Positions 1 through 9,020 of a stretch of 64,000 nucleotides of DNA are shown one piece after another; position 1 is the first letter of the stretch, and the number at the start of each line of letters is the position of its first letter. The translations under genes were made by a program, and so were the position numbers. The stretch covers positions 167,882 to 231,881 of the forward strand of contig OMXE01000004.1 in the NCBI GenBank assembly GCA_900314935.1, read 5' to 3'. The DNA comes from an uncultured Prevotella sp. (GTDB lineage: Bacteria > Bacteroidota > Bacteroidia > Bacteroidales > Bacteroidaceae). Under the pieces are notes generated by a model. That model did not search any database. It had not been told where the DNA came from and saw only the letters and a program-made list of their open reading frames with translations.

Positions 1-1345
1 CACGCTGGCAGACTTAAGACAGGATGAGGATGCACTCGATACATGGTTCTCTTCTTGGCTCTGGCCGGTAAGCCTCTTCGACGGAATCAACAACCCTGGT
101 AATGAAGAGATCAACTACTACTACCCCACTTCTGATTTGGTGACAGCTCCGGATATTATCTTCTTCTGGGTGGCACGTATGATCATGGCTGGTGAGGAGT
201 ATATGGGTACCTTCCCCTTCAAGAACGTCTATTTCACAGGTATTGTTCGCGATAAGCTCGGACGGAAGATGTCTAAGAGTCTTGGAAACTCCCCCGACCC
301 CATTGAACTGATTGAGAAGTTCGGCGCCGACGGTGTTCGTATGGGTATGATGCTCTCTGCACCTGCAGGTAATGATATCCTCTTTGATGAGAGTCTGTGT
401 GAACAAGGTCGTAACTTCAACAACAAGATCTGGAATGCTTTCCGACTGGTGAAGGGCTGGAAGGTGGAGGATAATACTAGTAATACTAGTTGTACTAGTA
501 GTTCTAGTTCTAGCAATGCTATTGCCGTTGCATGGTTCGAAGCCAAGATGAAGCAAGTAAATGCTGAGATTGATGACTTGTTCTCGAAGTATCGTATCTC
601 AGAGGCATTGATGGCTGTGTACAAACTCTTCTGGGATGAGTTCTCAAGCTGGTATCTGGAGATGATTAAGCCTGCCTACATCAACGGCGAGGCTCAGCCA
701 ATCGACCGTCAGACATACGAGGCTACGCTTAACTTCTTCAACAACCTGCTGAAGATGCTGCATCCGTTCATGCCGTTCATCACGGAAGAGCTCTGGCAAC
801 ATCTTTACGACCGTAAGGAAGGTGAGAGCATCATGCGCGACTGTCTGAAGATGGAGCGTCTTACAAGCGAAGAAGAGAAACTGATCAATGATATTGAACA
901 GGTGAAGCAGATTGTGTCTGGTGTTCGTATGGTACGTAGTCAGAAGAATATCGCACCGAAGGAAAAGCTGGAACTGCTCACCGTCAATGCGAACCGCTAT
1001 GAGACCTACAACGATGTAATAGCCAAAATGGGTAACTTGAAGGGTATTACTGTGGTGAAAGAGAAAGCTGCTGACGCCAGTGCTTTCATGGTAGGAACTG
1101 ATGAGTATGCTGTTCCATTGGGTGATATGATCGACGTGGCTGCAGAAATCGAAAAGGCAGAAGCACAGCTCAAGCACCTCGAGGGTTTCCTCATGGGTGT
1201 GAAGAAGAAGCTCTCCAACGAGAAGTTCGTGGCAAACGCTCCTGAAGCCGTTGTGGCCATGGAACGTAAAAAGGAACACGATGCTGAGGAGAAGATTGCT
1301 GCTTTGAAAGACAGCATCGCTGAACTCCAGAAGAAACAATCATAG
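1..1345 (+). CDS. valS: Valine--tRNA ligase, C-terminal part (5' end outside window)
   Basis: This cytoplasmic class I synthetase charges tRNA-Val. The open frame runs in from the left edge (frame begins at base 2), so only the C-terminal part is present. The start of the window encodes the family signature [10 protein letters not shown], followed by FFWVARMI. The KMSKS loop that binds ATP is at 266-280. After it come the helical anticodon-binding domain ([13 protein letters not shown]) and a Lys/Glu-rich C-terminal coiled coil (from about 1140), which is the tRNA-binding arm of ValRS. An unusual Asn/Thr/Ser low-complexity stretch encoded by a 9-bp tandem repeat (474-515) interrupts the anticodon domain. 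The next gene starts 7 bases after the stop codon, so co-transcription is possible. Identity is very secure; only the left end is missing. Confidence 0.97.
   Translation, partial: TLADLRQDEDALDTWFSSWLWPVSLFDGINNPGNEEINYYYPTSDLVTAPDIIFFWVARMIMAGEEYMGTFPFKNVYFTGIVRDKLGRKMSKSLGNSPDPIELIEKFGADGVRMGMMLSAPAGNDILFDESLCEQGRNFNNKIWNAFRLVKGWKVEDNTSNTSCTSSSSSSNAIAVAWFEAKMKQVNAEIDDLFSKYRISEALMAVYKLFWDEFSSWYLEMIKPAYINGEAQPIDRQTYEATLNFFNNLLKMLHPFMPFITEELWQHLYDRKEGESIMRDCLKMERLTSEEEKLINDIEQVKQIVSGVRMVRSQKNIAPKEKLELLTVNANRYETYNDVIAKMGNLKGITVVKEKAADASAFMVGTDEYAVPLGDMIDVAAEIEKAEAQLKHLEGFLMGVKKKLSNEKFVANAPEAVVAMERKKEHDAEEKIAALKDSIAELQKKQS
474..515 (+). repeat. In-frame 9-bp tandem repeat inside valS
   Basis: CTAG occurs at 477, 486, 495 and 504, exactly 9 bp apart, and again at 510. 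Units read like AATACTAGT. The repeat encodes [14 protein letters not shown], between the tRNA-binding helices of ValRS. Because 9 is a multiple of three, gain or loss of a unit keeps the frame. CTAG is usually a rare tetranucleotide in bacteria, which makes five copies in 40 bases conspicuous. Confidence 0.85.
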
Positions 1346-1352
1346 TATAGAT

Positions 1353-2585
1353 ATGAAGAAAGCAGTCCTCCTATTCCTCATCGCCTTCTCCATGGTTGCT
1401 TGTCATAAGCATCATGATGAACCAGAACCTGTCAAGGATTCTGAATTCACCATACTGATGTACATGCCGTGGTCGAAATCAGGTAGCAATGACAATATCT
1501 ATTCATGCTTCCTGAAGAACATCAGCGGTATGAAAACAGCTATCGAATATGAGAGAGGACTGGGAAATAGGAGGTTTCTTGTATTGATTGCAACGAATGA
1601 AAGTCGCGCATATCTAATTGATATCAAATACAAGAACGGAGCATGTGTAAATGATACCATCAAGACCTATACAGGCTTGACAGGCGGCAACTACACCTCT
1701 GTTTCCGGACTGACTTCTTTCTTCAACGATGTCAAGGCTGAAGCCCCTGCAAGTTCATATGCCCTTATCATCGGCAGTCATGCATGCGGATGGATTCCTG
1801 CTGGTCAGAGAGTTGGTGCCAAACGCTATGTCTCTCTGGCACGAGGTACTAAAGCCGAAGAAGAGAACTTGCCATTGATCGAGACCCGCTGGTTTGGCAA
1901 TCCCTCATCAGAAACATATCAGACGAATATCAGTACGCTGGCAGCTGCCATCAGGAACTCCTTCCAGCACACAGAGTATATCCTGTTTGACGACTGCTAC
2001 ATGTCAAACATCGAGGTGGCTTATGAGCTGAAGGATGTTTCCGACTATCTCATCGCCTCCACTTGTGAGGTGATGCTGGCAGGAATGCCATATGCTACGA
2101 TCGGTTCTTCGTTGATGAAGAAAGACTATAACGGTATAGCCGAGGGATTCTACAATTTCTATAAGGATTATGTGAACGACCAAGGAGTACCTCGTAACTA
2201 TGGAACGATTGGTGTTACTAAACTCAGCGAGGTTGGGGAAACGGTTAACCTCATGAAACAGATCAACAACCAGTTCTCCTTTGATGGTAATATCGATGAA
2301 ATACAAAGACTTGACGGCTATACACCAACTATTTTCTTCGACATGGGCGACTATGTGAAGACGTTGTGTAAGGACGCCACCTTATACGCAGCATTTGAGA
2401 GCCAGATGAAAAAGATGGTTCCCTATAAGCGTTGTACGGATGAGTTCTTCTCTCAACCATCTCTGTGGGAGAAGTATACTATACCCATCGACGCTTTCTC
2501 GGGAATCACCATCTCTGACCCGTCAATGAACAGTAGCGCCACTAACCACCTGAAGACAACAGGTTGGTGGGAAGCTACGCACTAA
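1353..2585 (+). CDS. Clostripain-like (peptidase family C11) lipoprotein
   Basis: This is a predicted secreted or surface cysteine protease of family C11, 410 residues. The N-terminus is a short hydrophobic signal ending in VAC-H, consistent with lipidation at Cys17, followed by a charged tether (HKHHDEPEP). A Rossmann-like caspase-type fold is indicated by EFTILMYMPW near the start. The catalytic His lies in IIGSHACGW and the catalytic Cys in LFDDCYMSNIEVAYEL, matching the His/Cys dyad spacing of clostripain relatives. Family members cleave after basic residues, often with self-processing; the substrate here is unknown. It follows valS by 7 bases. It is convergent with nth, whose stop codon lies 12 bases downstream. 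Family assignment is firm, specificity is not. Confidence 0.85.
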   Translation: MKKAVLLFLIAFSMVACHKHHDEPEPVKDSEFTILMYMPWSKSGSNDNIYSCFLKNISGMKTAIEYERGLGNRRFLVLIATNESRAYLIDIKYKNGACVNDTIKTYTGLTGGNYTSVSGLTSFFNDVKAEAPASSYALIIGSHACGWIPAGQRVGAKRYVSLARGTKAEEENLPLIETRWFGNPSSETYQTNISTLAAAIRNSFQHTEYILFDDCYMSNIEVAYELKDVSDYLIASTCEVMLAGMPYATIGSSLMKKDYNGIAEGFYNFYKDYVNDQGVPRNYGTIGVTKLSEVGETVNLMKQINNQFSFDGNIDEIQRLDGYTPTIFFDMGDYVKTLCKDATLYAAFESQMKKMVPYKRCTDEFFSQPSLWEKYTIPIDAFSGITISDPSMNSSATNHLKTTGWWEATH

Positions 2586-2597
2586 GTATATTTCGCT

Positions 2598-3248
2598 TTA
2601 CCGAAGTTTTGAGTTGTCAAGTTGCTTAGGACAAAAATCCGTAAACGGACAACGGTCGCAAAGAGGTAAACGACTCTGGCAGACATATCTCCCATGAAGC
2701 AATAGCCAGTGATGGGCATCGGCACGGTCTTCCTCAGGAATATGCCTACACAACTCCTTCTCTACCTTCTCTGGCGTATCCGCATCTTTAGATACCAATC
2801 CCAATCGATGACTGACACGATACACATGGGTGTCAACAGCTATGGCGCTTTTTCCATAACCTACAGCTTGGATCACGTTGGCGGTCTTGCGTCCTACACC
2901 AGGTAACTTGATCAAATCATTCATCTCTGTGGGTACTTCCCCATTGAAGACTTCCATAATCATACGTGACATCTCTGAAAGATGACGCGATTTGGAATTA
3001 GGATAGCTCACACTCTTCACGTACTCCAGGATCTCTTCCGGTTCAGCCAATGCCATACTCTTTGCGTCAGGGTAACGACTGAAAAGAGCTGGCGTTACTT
3101 GATTGACACGTTTGTCTGTACACTGAGCACTCAACAAGGTAGCAACCAGCAGCTGGAATACGCTGCCGAACTCCAGTTCCGTACTCACATGAGGCATGCG
3201 TTCCCGGAAATACTTCAGTAGATAGTCGTATCGCTCTTGACGTTTCAT
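2598..3248 (-). CDS. nth: Endonuclease III
   Basis: This is a bifunctional DNA glycosylase/AP lyase for base-excision repair of oxidised pyrimidines. At 216 residues it has the normal family length. The helix-hairpin-helix reads LPGVGRKTANVI and contains the catalytic Lys. The catalytic Asp follows in AVDTHVYRVSHRLGL. The C-terminus carries the 4Fe-4S ligands with the classical C-x6-C-x2-C-x5-C spacing (CQSRLPLCDRCPFTDFC). The ATG at 3248 starts directly in the conserved N-terminal helix. No TAnnTTTG box was found immediately upstream. It faces the C11 protease convergently. Confidence 0.97.
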   Translation of the reverse strand: MKRQERYDYLLKYFRERMPHVSTELEFGSVFQLLVATLLSAQCTDKRVNQVTPALFSRYPDAKSMALAEPEEILEYVKSVSYPNSKSRHLSEMSRMIMEVFNGEVPTEMNDLIKLPGVGRKTANVIQAVGYGKSAIAVDTHVYRVSHRLGLVSKDADTPEKVEKELCRHIPEEDRADAHHWLLLHGRYVCQSRLPLCDRCPFTDFCPKQLDNSKLR

Positions 3249-3359
3249 AGGTTATATATCTAAAAAGAACTATGTCAAAATGCAACACTGAATGAGTCTA
3301 TATCAGAAAGACTCCGGATGCGTTTTGACACAGTTCTCAGAATGAATCAGAAGAAACAA

Positions 3360-3971
3360 TTATTTCTTCTCTGTTTTCTTCTCTGCTGTTGCAGCAGCAG
3401 CCTTGCTCTTATATGCCTTGTTCAAGCCATTGATCACATCGGCTGTGATATCGTAAACCTTGTCGGCATACAGAATATTGTCACCAGCCTTGGAGAGGAT
3501 GATTGAATATTTCTTTTTGGCATTATAGCTGGCAAGGAAATGCTGAATGCTGTCGCGCAGGGCTTCATTGAACTTGTCAGTCTCTGTCTGGAACTCATTT
3601 CCCAGACGCTGCTGGAGAGCCTGAAGATCAGCCTGCTGCTTCTGCAGACCAGCGTTCACTGCCTCTGCCTGCTGCTGGGTGTACTTGTTGTTCTGGATAT
3701 CCTGCTGGAACTTCACGGCTGCAGCCTGCAGACTCTGTCCCTTCTGGTTGATCGTGTTCTGGATGTTCTGGCTCTTCTTCTCAAGGATCTTTGTATACTC
3801 CTTGCAGAACTGATACTGTGACATGATAGAGTCAACCTCCACATAGGCAATCTTCATCTCTGTAGCTGCACTATCTGACGACTGAGACTTCTCATCCATC
3901 TTGGGAGCCTGGTTGTTACAAGAGGCCAGCACACATGCTGCGGCAATGGCCATAAAAGCAATTTTTCTCAT
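3360..3971 (-). CDS. OmpH/Skp-family lipoprotein
   Basis: This is a putative periplasmic chaperone of the OmpH/Skp family, 203 residues. I chose the ATG at 3971 because it gives a canonical lipoprotein signal, MRKIAFMAIAAACVLASCNN, with lipidation at the Cys; the frame stays open upstream, but that would put 30 residues before the signal. After MKIAYVEVDSI (the usual OmpH beginning, AYVdvdki) comes a long Gln/Lys/Ala-rich coiled coil, typical of the tentacle helices of Skp. The C-terminus is Lys/Ala-rich. Skp-like proteins hold unfolded outer-membrane proteins; a lipid-anchored version is common in Bacteroidales. It lies 28 bases downstream of a small membrane-protein gene and probably shares its promoter. 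Confidence 0.85.
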   Translation of the reverse strand: MRKIAFMAIAAACVLASCNNQAPKMDEKSQSSDSAATEMKIAYVEVDSIMSQYQFCKEYTKILEKKSQNIQNTINQKGQSLQAAAVKFQQDIQNNKYTQQQAEAVNAGLQKQQADLQALQQRLGNEFQTETDKFNEALRDSIQHFLASYNAKKKYSIILSKAGDNILYADKVYDITADVINGLNKAYKSKAAAATAEKKTEKK

Positions 3972-3999
3972 TGTTATTACTGTTTTGATTATATTTCCA

Positions 4000-4194
4000 T
4001 TAATAAGCCTTACCGCTTTCACGTGCTTCCTTATCCTGATCCAACACACAATGAATGCCACGGTCTTTCATGGCCTGACTGTCGTGGATATGCATGGACG
4101 TAAACTCCCCGTCTTTCCTGACAAAGAGTTTGATGCACAATAATGCTAAACTGATAGCAATTATTAACACGGTTATGACTAGAATTTCTGCCAT
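4000..4194 (-). CDS. Small single-pass membrane protein
   Basis: This is a 64-residue protein. I chose the ATG at 4194 because translation then starts directly with one transmembrane helix (MAEILVITVLIIAISLALLC), followed by a short basic-to-acidic cytoplasmic or periplasmic tail containing FTSMHIHDSQAMKDRGIHC. The longer reading frame would begin upstream of the promoter. I recall short Bacteroidales membrane proteins with a similar THxxxxKAxxxxGIxC tail, but cannot name the family or function. It is first in a two-gene unit with the OmpH-like lipoprotein. A TATCTTTG box for this strand is at 4237-4244. Confidence 0.65.
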   Translation of the reverse strand: MAEILVITVLIIAISLALLCIKLFVRKDGEFTSMHIHDSQAMKDRGIHCVLDQDKEARESGKAY

Positions 4195-4200
4195 TTTTAG

Positions 4201-4244
4201 TATCTTTGCAAATGGATTGCAACATAAAATCGGTTGCAAAGATA
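4201..4244. promoter_or_regulatory. Face-to-face promoters for pepD (+) and the small membrane protein (-)
   Basis: A TATCTTTG box lies at 4201-4208 on the plus strand and its mirror (CAAAGATA) at 4237-4244. Both fit the Bacteroidota -7 consensus TAnnTTTG. The two boxes point at each other, so the two transcripts should overlap by a few tens of bases at their 5' ends. Confidence 0.65.
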
Positions 4245-4294
4245 CGAATAATTGTGTGAATACAAAAGTATTAAAACTATAAAAGAACAAAAAT

Positions 4295-5752
4295 ATGGAA
4301 AAAAGTAACTTAAAACCTACTTGCGTCTTCGAACAATTCGCAAAGATTAACCAAATTCCTCGACCCAGCAAGCGCGAGGAAAAGATGATCAGCTATCTGA
4401 AAGCGTTTGGTGAGAGCCATGGATTAGAGACCGTTATAGACGAAACAGGTAATGTCATCATCCGTAAACCTGCCACACCTGGTTATGAGAATCGTGAGAC
4501 CGTCATCCTGCAGAGTCATATGGATATGGTGTGTGAGAAGCTGGTGGATATTGACTTCGATTTCGATAAAGATGCCATTCAGACCTACGTTGATGGTGAA
4601 TGGCTGAAGGCTAAAGGTACCACATTGGGTGCTGACGATGGTATCGGTTGTGCCATAGAACTGGCCATACTTGATTCCAATGAGATTGAGCACGGACCAT
4701 TGGAGTGTGTCTTCACCCGTGATGAAGAGACAGGACTTACAGGAGCTGAAGGAATGAAGTCGGGATTCATGACGGGTAATATGCTGATCAATCTCGACTC
4801 AGAGGATGAAGGTCAGATATTCGTTTCTTGTGCCGGCGGACGAAACACTACTGCAACATTCCATTTCCAGAAAGAAGAAGCCCCGGCCGGTCTGTTCTTC
4901 CTCAAAGCTTCCTTAAAGGGTCTTATTGGCGGTCATTCCGGTGACGACATCAATAAGAAACGCGCAAACGCCATCAAGGTACTCGCCCGCTTCCTCTACC
5001 AGACGCAGGAAAGATATGGATTGCGACTTGCCAGCTTCAACGGCGGTAAGCTTCACAACGCCATTCCTCGTGACGGTGTCATCGTATTCGGTGTAGCCAA
5101 TGATGCAAAGGAACAGGTACGTGCCGACTGGAATGTGTTTGCTGCCCAGATTGAAGAGGAATACCACGTTACAGAGAAAACCATGCAGTTCAATATGGAG
5201 AGCACAGAAGCTGAGAACGTCCTGCCGTTGACAACCAGTACGAAACTGATCCAGGCTCTTCAGGCTGTTGATAATGGTGTCTTCGCCATGTGTCAGGATG
5301 AGGAACTGGCATGGTTGGTTGAGACCTCCAACAACGTAGCCAGCGTGGAAACGACAGATGGCGAAGTACGTATCGTCGCCAGTCAGCGCAGTAACGTGAT
5401 GAGTGCCCTTGACAACCAGGCTGCCACCATCAAGGCGGTGTTCCAACTCGCCGGTGCCAAGGTGGTACAAGGTGACGGTTATCCTGCATGGAAGATGAAT
5501 CCCAACAGTGCACTCACAGCCCTGACCGTTGAGACCTACAAGAAACTGTTCGGCAAAGATCCGCAGGTACTGGGTATTCATGCAGGACTTGAATGCGGTC
5601 TTTTCTCTGAAAAGTACCCCCATCTCGACATGGTCAGCTTCGGTCCTACCCTTCGCGGTGTGCATTCGCCCGATGAGCGTTTGTTGATTCCAACGGTTCA
5701 GATGGTATGGGACCACCTGCTGGAAATCCTCAAGAACATCCCTGTCAAGTAA
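4295..5752 (+). CDS. pepD: Aminoacyl-histidine dipeptidase (peptidase M20C)
   Basis: This is a cytosolic zinc dipeptidase that splits Xaa-His and other dipeptides, 485 residues, the normal family length. Metal-binding signatures are visible in order: QSHMDMVCEK (His and Asp), GTTLGADDGIG (bridging Asp), TRDEETGLTGA (Glu pair) and INLDSEDEG. The lid/dimerisation domain includes GGHSGDDI. The C-terminal catalytic half has IHAGLECGLF and SFGPTLRGVHSPDER, the last carrying a zinc ligand. The ATG at 4295 is preceded by an A-rich leader and a TATCTTTG promoter box at 4201. The lipoprotein gene downstream starts 6 bases after the stop codon. Confidence 0.95.
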   Translation: MEKSNLKPTCVFEQFAKINQIPRPSKREEKMISYLKAFGESHGLETVIDETGNVIIRKPATPGYENRETVILQSHMDMVCEKLVDIDFDFDKDAIQTYVDGEWLKAKGTTLGADDGIGCAIELAILDSNEIEHGPLECVFTRDEETGLTGAEGMKSGFMTGNMLINLDSEDEGQIFVSCAGGRNTTATFHFQKEEAPAGLFFLKASLKGLIGGHSGDDINKKRANAIKVLARFLYQTQERYGLRLASFNGGKLHNAIPRDGVIVFGVANDAKEQVRADWNVFAAQIEEEYHVTEKTMQFNMESTEAENVLPLTTSTKLIQALQAVDNGVFAMCQDEELAWLVETSNNVASVETTDGEVRIVASQRSNVMSALDNQAATIKAVFQLAGAKVVQGDGYPAWKMNPNSALTALTVETYKKLFGKDPQVLGIHAGLECGLFSEKYPHLDMVSFGPTLRGVHSPDERLLIPTVQMVWDHLLEILKNIPVK

Positions 5753-5758
5753 CCGGTT

Positions 5759-6127
5759 ATGAAGAAAACACTTCTCATCATCCTATCTGTCATGTTGTTC
5801 GCCTCCTGTGGCGAGCAACACAAGGCAGAGGGTATAGTCAAACAGTTCCTGAACGAGAACCTGGTGAATAGTGAATACAAGGCTCAATACGGGAAGCTGG
5901 GTCATACGCAGAAGATTGATGACCTGAAGTTACGCAGTATGCGCCAAGCAACACAGCAATCCGACAAGCTGTTCAAGAAGTCAGTTCAATACGGTACTTA
6001 CCAAGAACTGTCACAGTTGCTATTCATCCGAACAACCATTATTCAGGACAAAGACACGTTCATCAGAACCATCTATCTCCATCCGGAGCTCCATGATGAT
6101 GGTGTCTTGGCTATCAAGGAGAACTAA
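5759..6127 (+). CDS. Small lipoprotein of unknown function
   Basis: This 122-residue protein has a clear lipoprotein signal (MKKTLLIILSVMLFASCGE, Cys17). The mature part is short and charged, starting with HKAEGIVKQFLNENLVNSEY, and ends in a beta-rich region (DKDTFIRTIYLHPELHDDG). I do not recognise the family. It starts 6 bases after pepD and is followed by a strong hairpin at 6134-6167, so it is most likely the last gene of a pepD operon. Confidence 0.75.
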   Translation: MKKTLLIILSVMLFASCGEQHKAEGIVKQFLNENLVNSEYKAQYGKLGHTQKIDDLKLRSMRQATQQSDKLFKKSVQYGTYQELSQLLFIRTTIIQDKDTFIRTIYLHPELHDDGVLAIKEN

Positions 6128-6133
6128 AAAAAT

Positions 6134-6167
6134 GCTCCTGTTGGCGTATCACTACGCTGACAGGAGC
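6134..6167 (+). terminator. Hairpin terminator after pepD operon
   Basis: GCTCCTGT pairs with ACAGGAGC, with further GGCG/CGC-type pairing toward the loop. A short A-rich stretch precedes it and TTGTT follows. The rest of this convergent gap (6168-6251) holds an AAACCTA/TAGGTTT hairpin that could end the opposite sigma-factor gene, and nothing else I can identify. Confidence 0.65.
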
Positions 6168-6251
6168 TTGTTAACCTTAAAAACCTACCTATCGATAATT
6201 CGAATAGGTTTCTTTACCTTATATATATAACGTACCTATAATAATCTACTG

Positions 6252-6773
6252 CTATGCCAACATCCTTTCAACATACTTTCTTACTTCCTTGCGGGCCGAT
6301 CCCAAGCGATGCTCAACACTCTTATAGTTGAGGTTTAACGTCTTGGAGATGGTCGAAACCGGAAGATCGTCGATGAAATTCATGCGATATACCTGGCGTT
6401 GGTTATCTGTAAGACGGGCTATACCCCGCTCCAGTATCTCGGTAATCTCTGTCACACTAAACACAGATGCCACATCGATATCATCATCATTGATTGACGA
6501 TTGCAGGTAATGCTCATATTCGTCAAAGATTCTATGCCGGCGCCAATGATCAAAGATCAGATTGCGGGCAACCGTATAGACCAGACAAGGCAGTGTGATG
6601 ACAGAAATCATTTTGTCACTATTCAACAGACGAAGAAAGACATTCTGAACGATGTCCTCAGCATCGTCAGCATTCTTAACCTGCTTATGGACGAATCCTA
6701 ACAATTCGTCAAAATGAGCAGTGTAATAGTCCGCTATAATTTGTCTTTTCCCTTGTTGTTCTTCCATGATCAT
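6252..6773 (-). CDS. RNA polymerase ECF-type sigma factor
   Basis: This is a sigma-70 family factor with only regions 2 and 4, as in ECF/FecI-like sigma factors. Region 2 is visible as LLGFVHKQVKNADDAEDIVQ and NLIFDHWRRHR, region 4 as LTDNQRQVYRMNFIDDLP with the DNA-recognition helix NLNYKSVEHRLGSARKEVRK. I place the start at the ATG at 6773 (another ATG at 6767) because a TATCTTTG promoter box at 6797-6804 lies inside the longer reading frame. That gives 173 residues. No FecR-like anti-sigma factor or TonB receptor gene is adjacent, so its signal is unknown. It is transcribed divergently from htpG. Confidence 0.85.
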   Translation of the reverse strand: MIMEEQQGKRQIIADYYTAHFDELLGFVHKQVKNADDAEDIVQNVFLRLLNSDKMISVITLPCLVYTVARNLIFDHWRRHRIFDEYEHYLQSSINDDDIDVASVFSVTEITEILERGIARLTDNQRQVYRMNFIDDLPVSTISKTLNLNYKSVEHRLGSARKEVRKYVERMLA

Positions 6774-6796
6774 CTTACTGCCTTTGGAAGGCATTG

Positions 6797-6804
6797 CAAA
6801 GATA
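6797..6804 (-). promoter_or_regulatory. -7 box for the sigma-factor gene
   Basis: CAAAGATA on the plus strand is TATCTTTG on the transcribed strand, about 24 bases before the chosen ATG. It decides the start codon of the gene. Confidence 0.6.
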
Positions 6805-6959
6805 ATGAAAAAATTGTTTCGTGTCATCATTTCTCATGATAAAAAATGTAAAAGAAACAATTAATCGCTATTTTGGTAACATATCAAATAATTCTTCCTT
6901 ACTTTGGCACGGATTTTGTAAGTTACTGTGTAAATAATCAAATTAATAATAATACATTT

Positions 6960-9020
6960 ATGACGCAAAAAGGAAACATCGGGGTTACCACTGAGAACAT
7001 TTTCCCCGTGATCAAAAAGTTCTTATATTCAGATCATGAGATCTTTCTTCGTGAAATGGTGTCGAACGCCGTTGATGCAACACAGAAGTTGAAGACATTA
7101 GCCGACCGTGGTGACTTCAAAGGCGAGTTGGGTGATTTAACCGTACAGGTAAAACTGGACAGTGAAAAAGGTACACTCACCATCAGCGACAGGGGTATTG
7201 GTATGACAGAAGAAGAGATCGACAAGTACATCAACCAGATTGCCTTCTCTGGCGTAAACGACTTCCTCGACAAGTACAAAGACAATGCCAACGCCATTAT
7301 CGGTCATTTCGGCTTAGGTTTCTATTCTTCGTTTATGGTATCCAAGAAGGTGGAGATTGTCACCAAGAGTTATCAGGAAGGAGCCAAAGCGGTGAAATGG
7401 AGCTGCGACGGCAGTCCGGAGTTTACCATTGAGGATGCTGAGAAAGATGACCGCGGTAGTGATATCATCCTCTATATTGATGATGACTGCAAGGAATTCC
7501 TTGAAAAGAACCAGATTGAACAGCTGTTGAACAAGTATTGTAAGTTTCTGCCTGTACCCATTGCCTTCGGTAAGAAGACCGAATGGAAAGACGGTAAGCA
7601 GGTGGAGACGGAAGAGGATCATATCATCAACAGTGTAGAGCCTCTCTGGACAAAGGCACCAAGTACGCTGAAAGAAGATGACTATAAGAGCTTCTACCGT
7701 ACCCTCTACCCCATGCAGATGGACGAGCCGCTGTTCTGGATTCACCTGAATGTTGACTATCCTTTCAACCTCACAGGTATTCTCTACTTCCCTCGTATCA
7801 AGAACAATATCGACATCCAGCGCAATAAGATACAGCTGTATTGCAATCAGGTGTTCGTTACCGACCAGGTAGAAGGAATCGTTCCTGAGTTCCTCACCTT
7901 GCTTCATGGTGTGATCGACTCTCCCGACATTCCGTTGAATGTGAGCAGAAGCTACCTGCAGAGCGACCGTGACGTGAAGAAGATCAGTACTTACATTACC
8001 AAGAAAGTGGCCGACCGCCTGAATGGTATCTTCAAGGAGAACAGAAAGGAGTATGAGGAGAAATGGGACGACCTGAAGATCTTCATCAACTACGGTATGT
8101 TGTCTCAGGAAGACTTCTATGAACGGGCCAAAGATTTCTGTCTGCTGAAAGACGTGGAAGGTAAGTATTTCACACTTGACGAGTACAAGACACTCATCAA
8201 GGATGAGCAGACCGACAAAGACGGGAACTTGATTTACCTCTATGCCAACAACCTGGAAGAGCAATACTCATATATTGAGGCTGCAAAAGCCAAAGGATAC
8301 AGCGTACTGCTCATGGACGGACAGTTGGATACACCGTCTGTTTCCATGTTCGAACAGAAGCTGGAAAAGAGTCGTTTCGTACGTGTTGATGCAGACATTA
8401 TCGACCGTCTGATCGTGAAGGAAGATACACAGAAGGATGAACTGGCGGAAGATAAGCGTGACAATTTGTCAGAAGTGTTCCGTTCGCAGATGCCGAAACT
8501 CGATAAGGCTGAGTTCATGGTCGAGGTACAGGCGTTAGGAGAGAATGCACAGCCTGTGGTTATCACCCAGAGTGAGTACATGCGCCGAATGAAAGACATG
8601 AGCAGATACCAGCAAGGGATGGGCTTCTACGCACAGATGCCCGACAGCTTCAACCTCGTACTGAACAGTGATCACCCATTGATTAAGAAGGTGCTGGATG
8701 ACGAGACTGCGGCTGTGAGTGAACAGCTGAAACCTGTTGAGAGTGAGATCCGCGGTCAGCAGGCTCGTGTTGACGTACTCCGCCAAGAGCAGAACAAGAA
8801 GAAATACGACGAGATTACGCAGGAAGAGAAAGACGACCTGCAGGCCAGTGAGAAAGCACTGAATGAGCAGAAGGACAAGAAAAAGGCTATTATTGCCGAC
8901 TATGCCAAGGACAATGCCATCGTGCATCAGCTTATCGACCTTGCACTTCTGCAGAACGGTATGCTGAAAGGTGCTGCGCTTGATGCCTTCCTCAAACGAA
9001 GCGTTGATCTGATCAAATAG
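6960..9020 (+). CDS. htpG: Molecular chaperone HtpG (Hsp90)
   Basis: This is a cytosolic Hsp90 ATPase that remodels client proteins, 686 residues, somewhat longer than the E. coli protein (624). The N-terminal GHKL ATPase shows EMVSNAVDATQK (the Asn/Glu of the ATP site), DRGIGMTEEEI and GHFGLGFYSSFMV. The middle domain contains LNVSRSYLQSD, and the C-terminal domain ends in the dimerisation region. A highly charged helix (residues about 590-650, many Lys/Glu/Gln) accounts for the extra length. I chose the ATG at 6960 (MTQKGNIGV) since homology to Hsp90 begins there; the upstream 29 in-frame codons cover the promoter region. TTACTTTG at 6899-6906 resembles a -7 box. The stop codon directly abuts that of the next gene on the other strand. 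Confidence 0.95.
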   Translation: MTQKGNIGVTTENIFPVIKKFLYSDHEIFLREMVSNAVDATQKLKTLADRGDFKGELGDLTVQVKLDSEKGTLTISDRGIGMTEEEIDKYINQIAFSGVNDFLDKYKDNANAIIGHFGLGFYSSFMVSKKVEIVTKSYQEGAKAVKWSCDGSPEFTIEDAEKDDRGSDIILYIDDDCKEFLEKNQIEQLLNKYCKFLPVPIAFGKKTEWKDGKQVETEEDHIINSVEPLWTKAPSTLKEDDYKSFYRTLYPMQMDEPLFWIHLNVDYPFNLTGILYFPRIKNNIDIQRNKIQLYCNQVFVTDQVEGIVPEFLTLLHGVIDSPDIPLNVSRSYLQSDRDVKKISTYITKKVADRLNGIFKENRKEYEEKWDDLKIFINYGMLSQEDFYERAKDFCLLKDVEGKYFTLDEYKTLIKDEQTDKDGNLIYLYANNLEEQYSYIEAAKAKGYSVLLMDGQLDTPSVSMFEQKLEKSRFVRVDADIIDRLIVKEDTQKDELAEDKRDNLSEVFRSQMPKLDKAEFMVEVQALGENAQPVVITQSEYMRRMKDMSRYQQGMGFYAQMPDSFNLVLNSDHPLIKKVLDDETAAVSEQLKPVESEIRGQQARVDVLRQEQNKKKYDEITQEEKDDLQASEKALNEQKDKKKAIIADYAKDNAIVHQLIDLALLQNGMLKGAALDAFLKRSVDLIK

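Noticed and set aside
6873-6959. N-terminal extension of htpG by 29 codons
   Set aside because: It covers the promoter-like region and has no Hsp90 homology; MTQKGNIGV at 6960 is the normal beginning.
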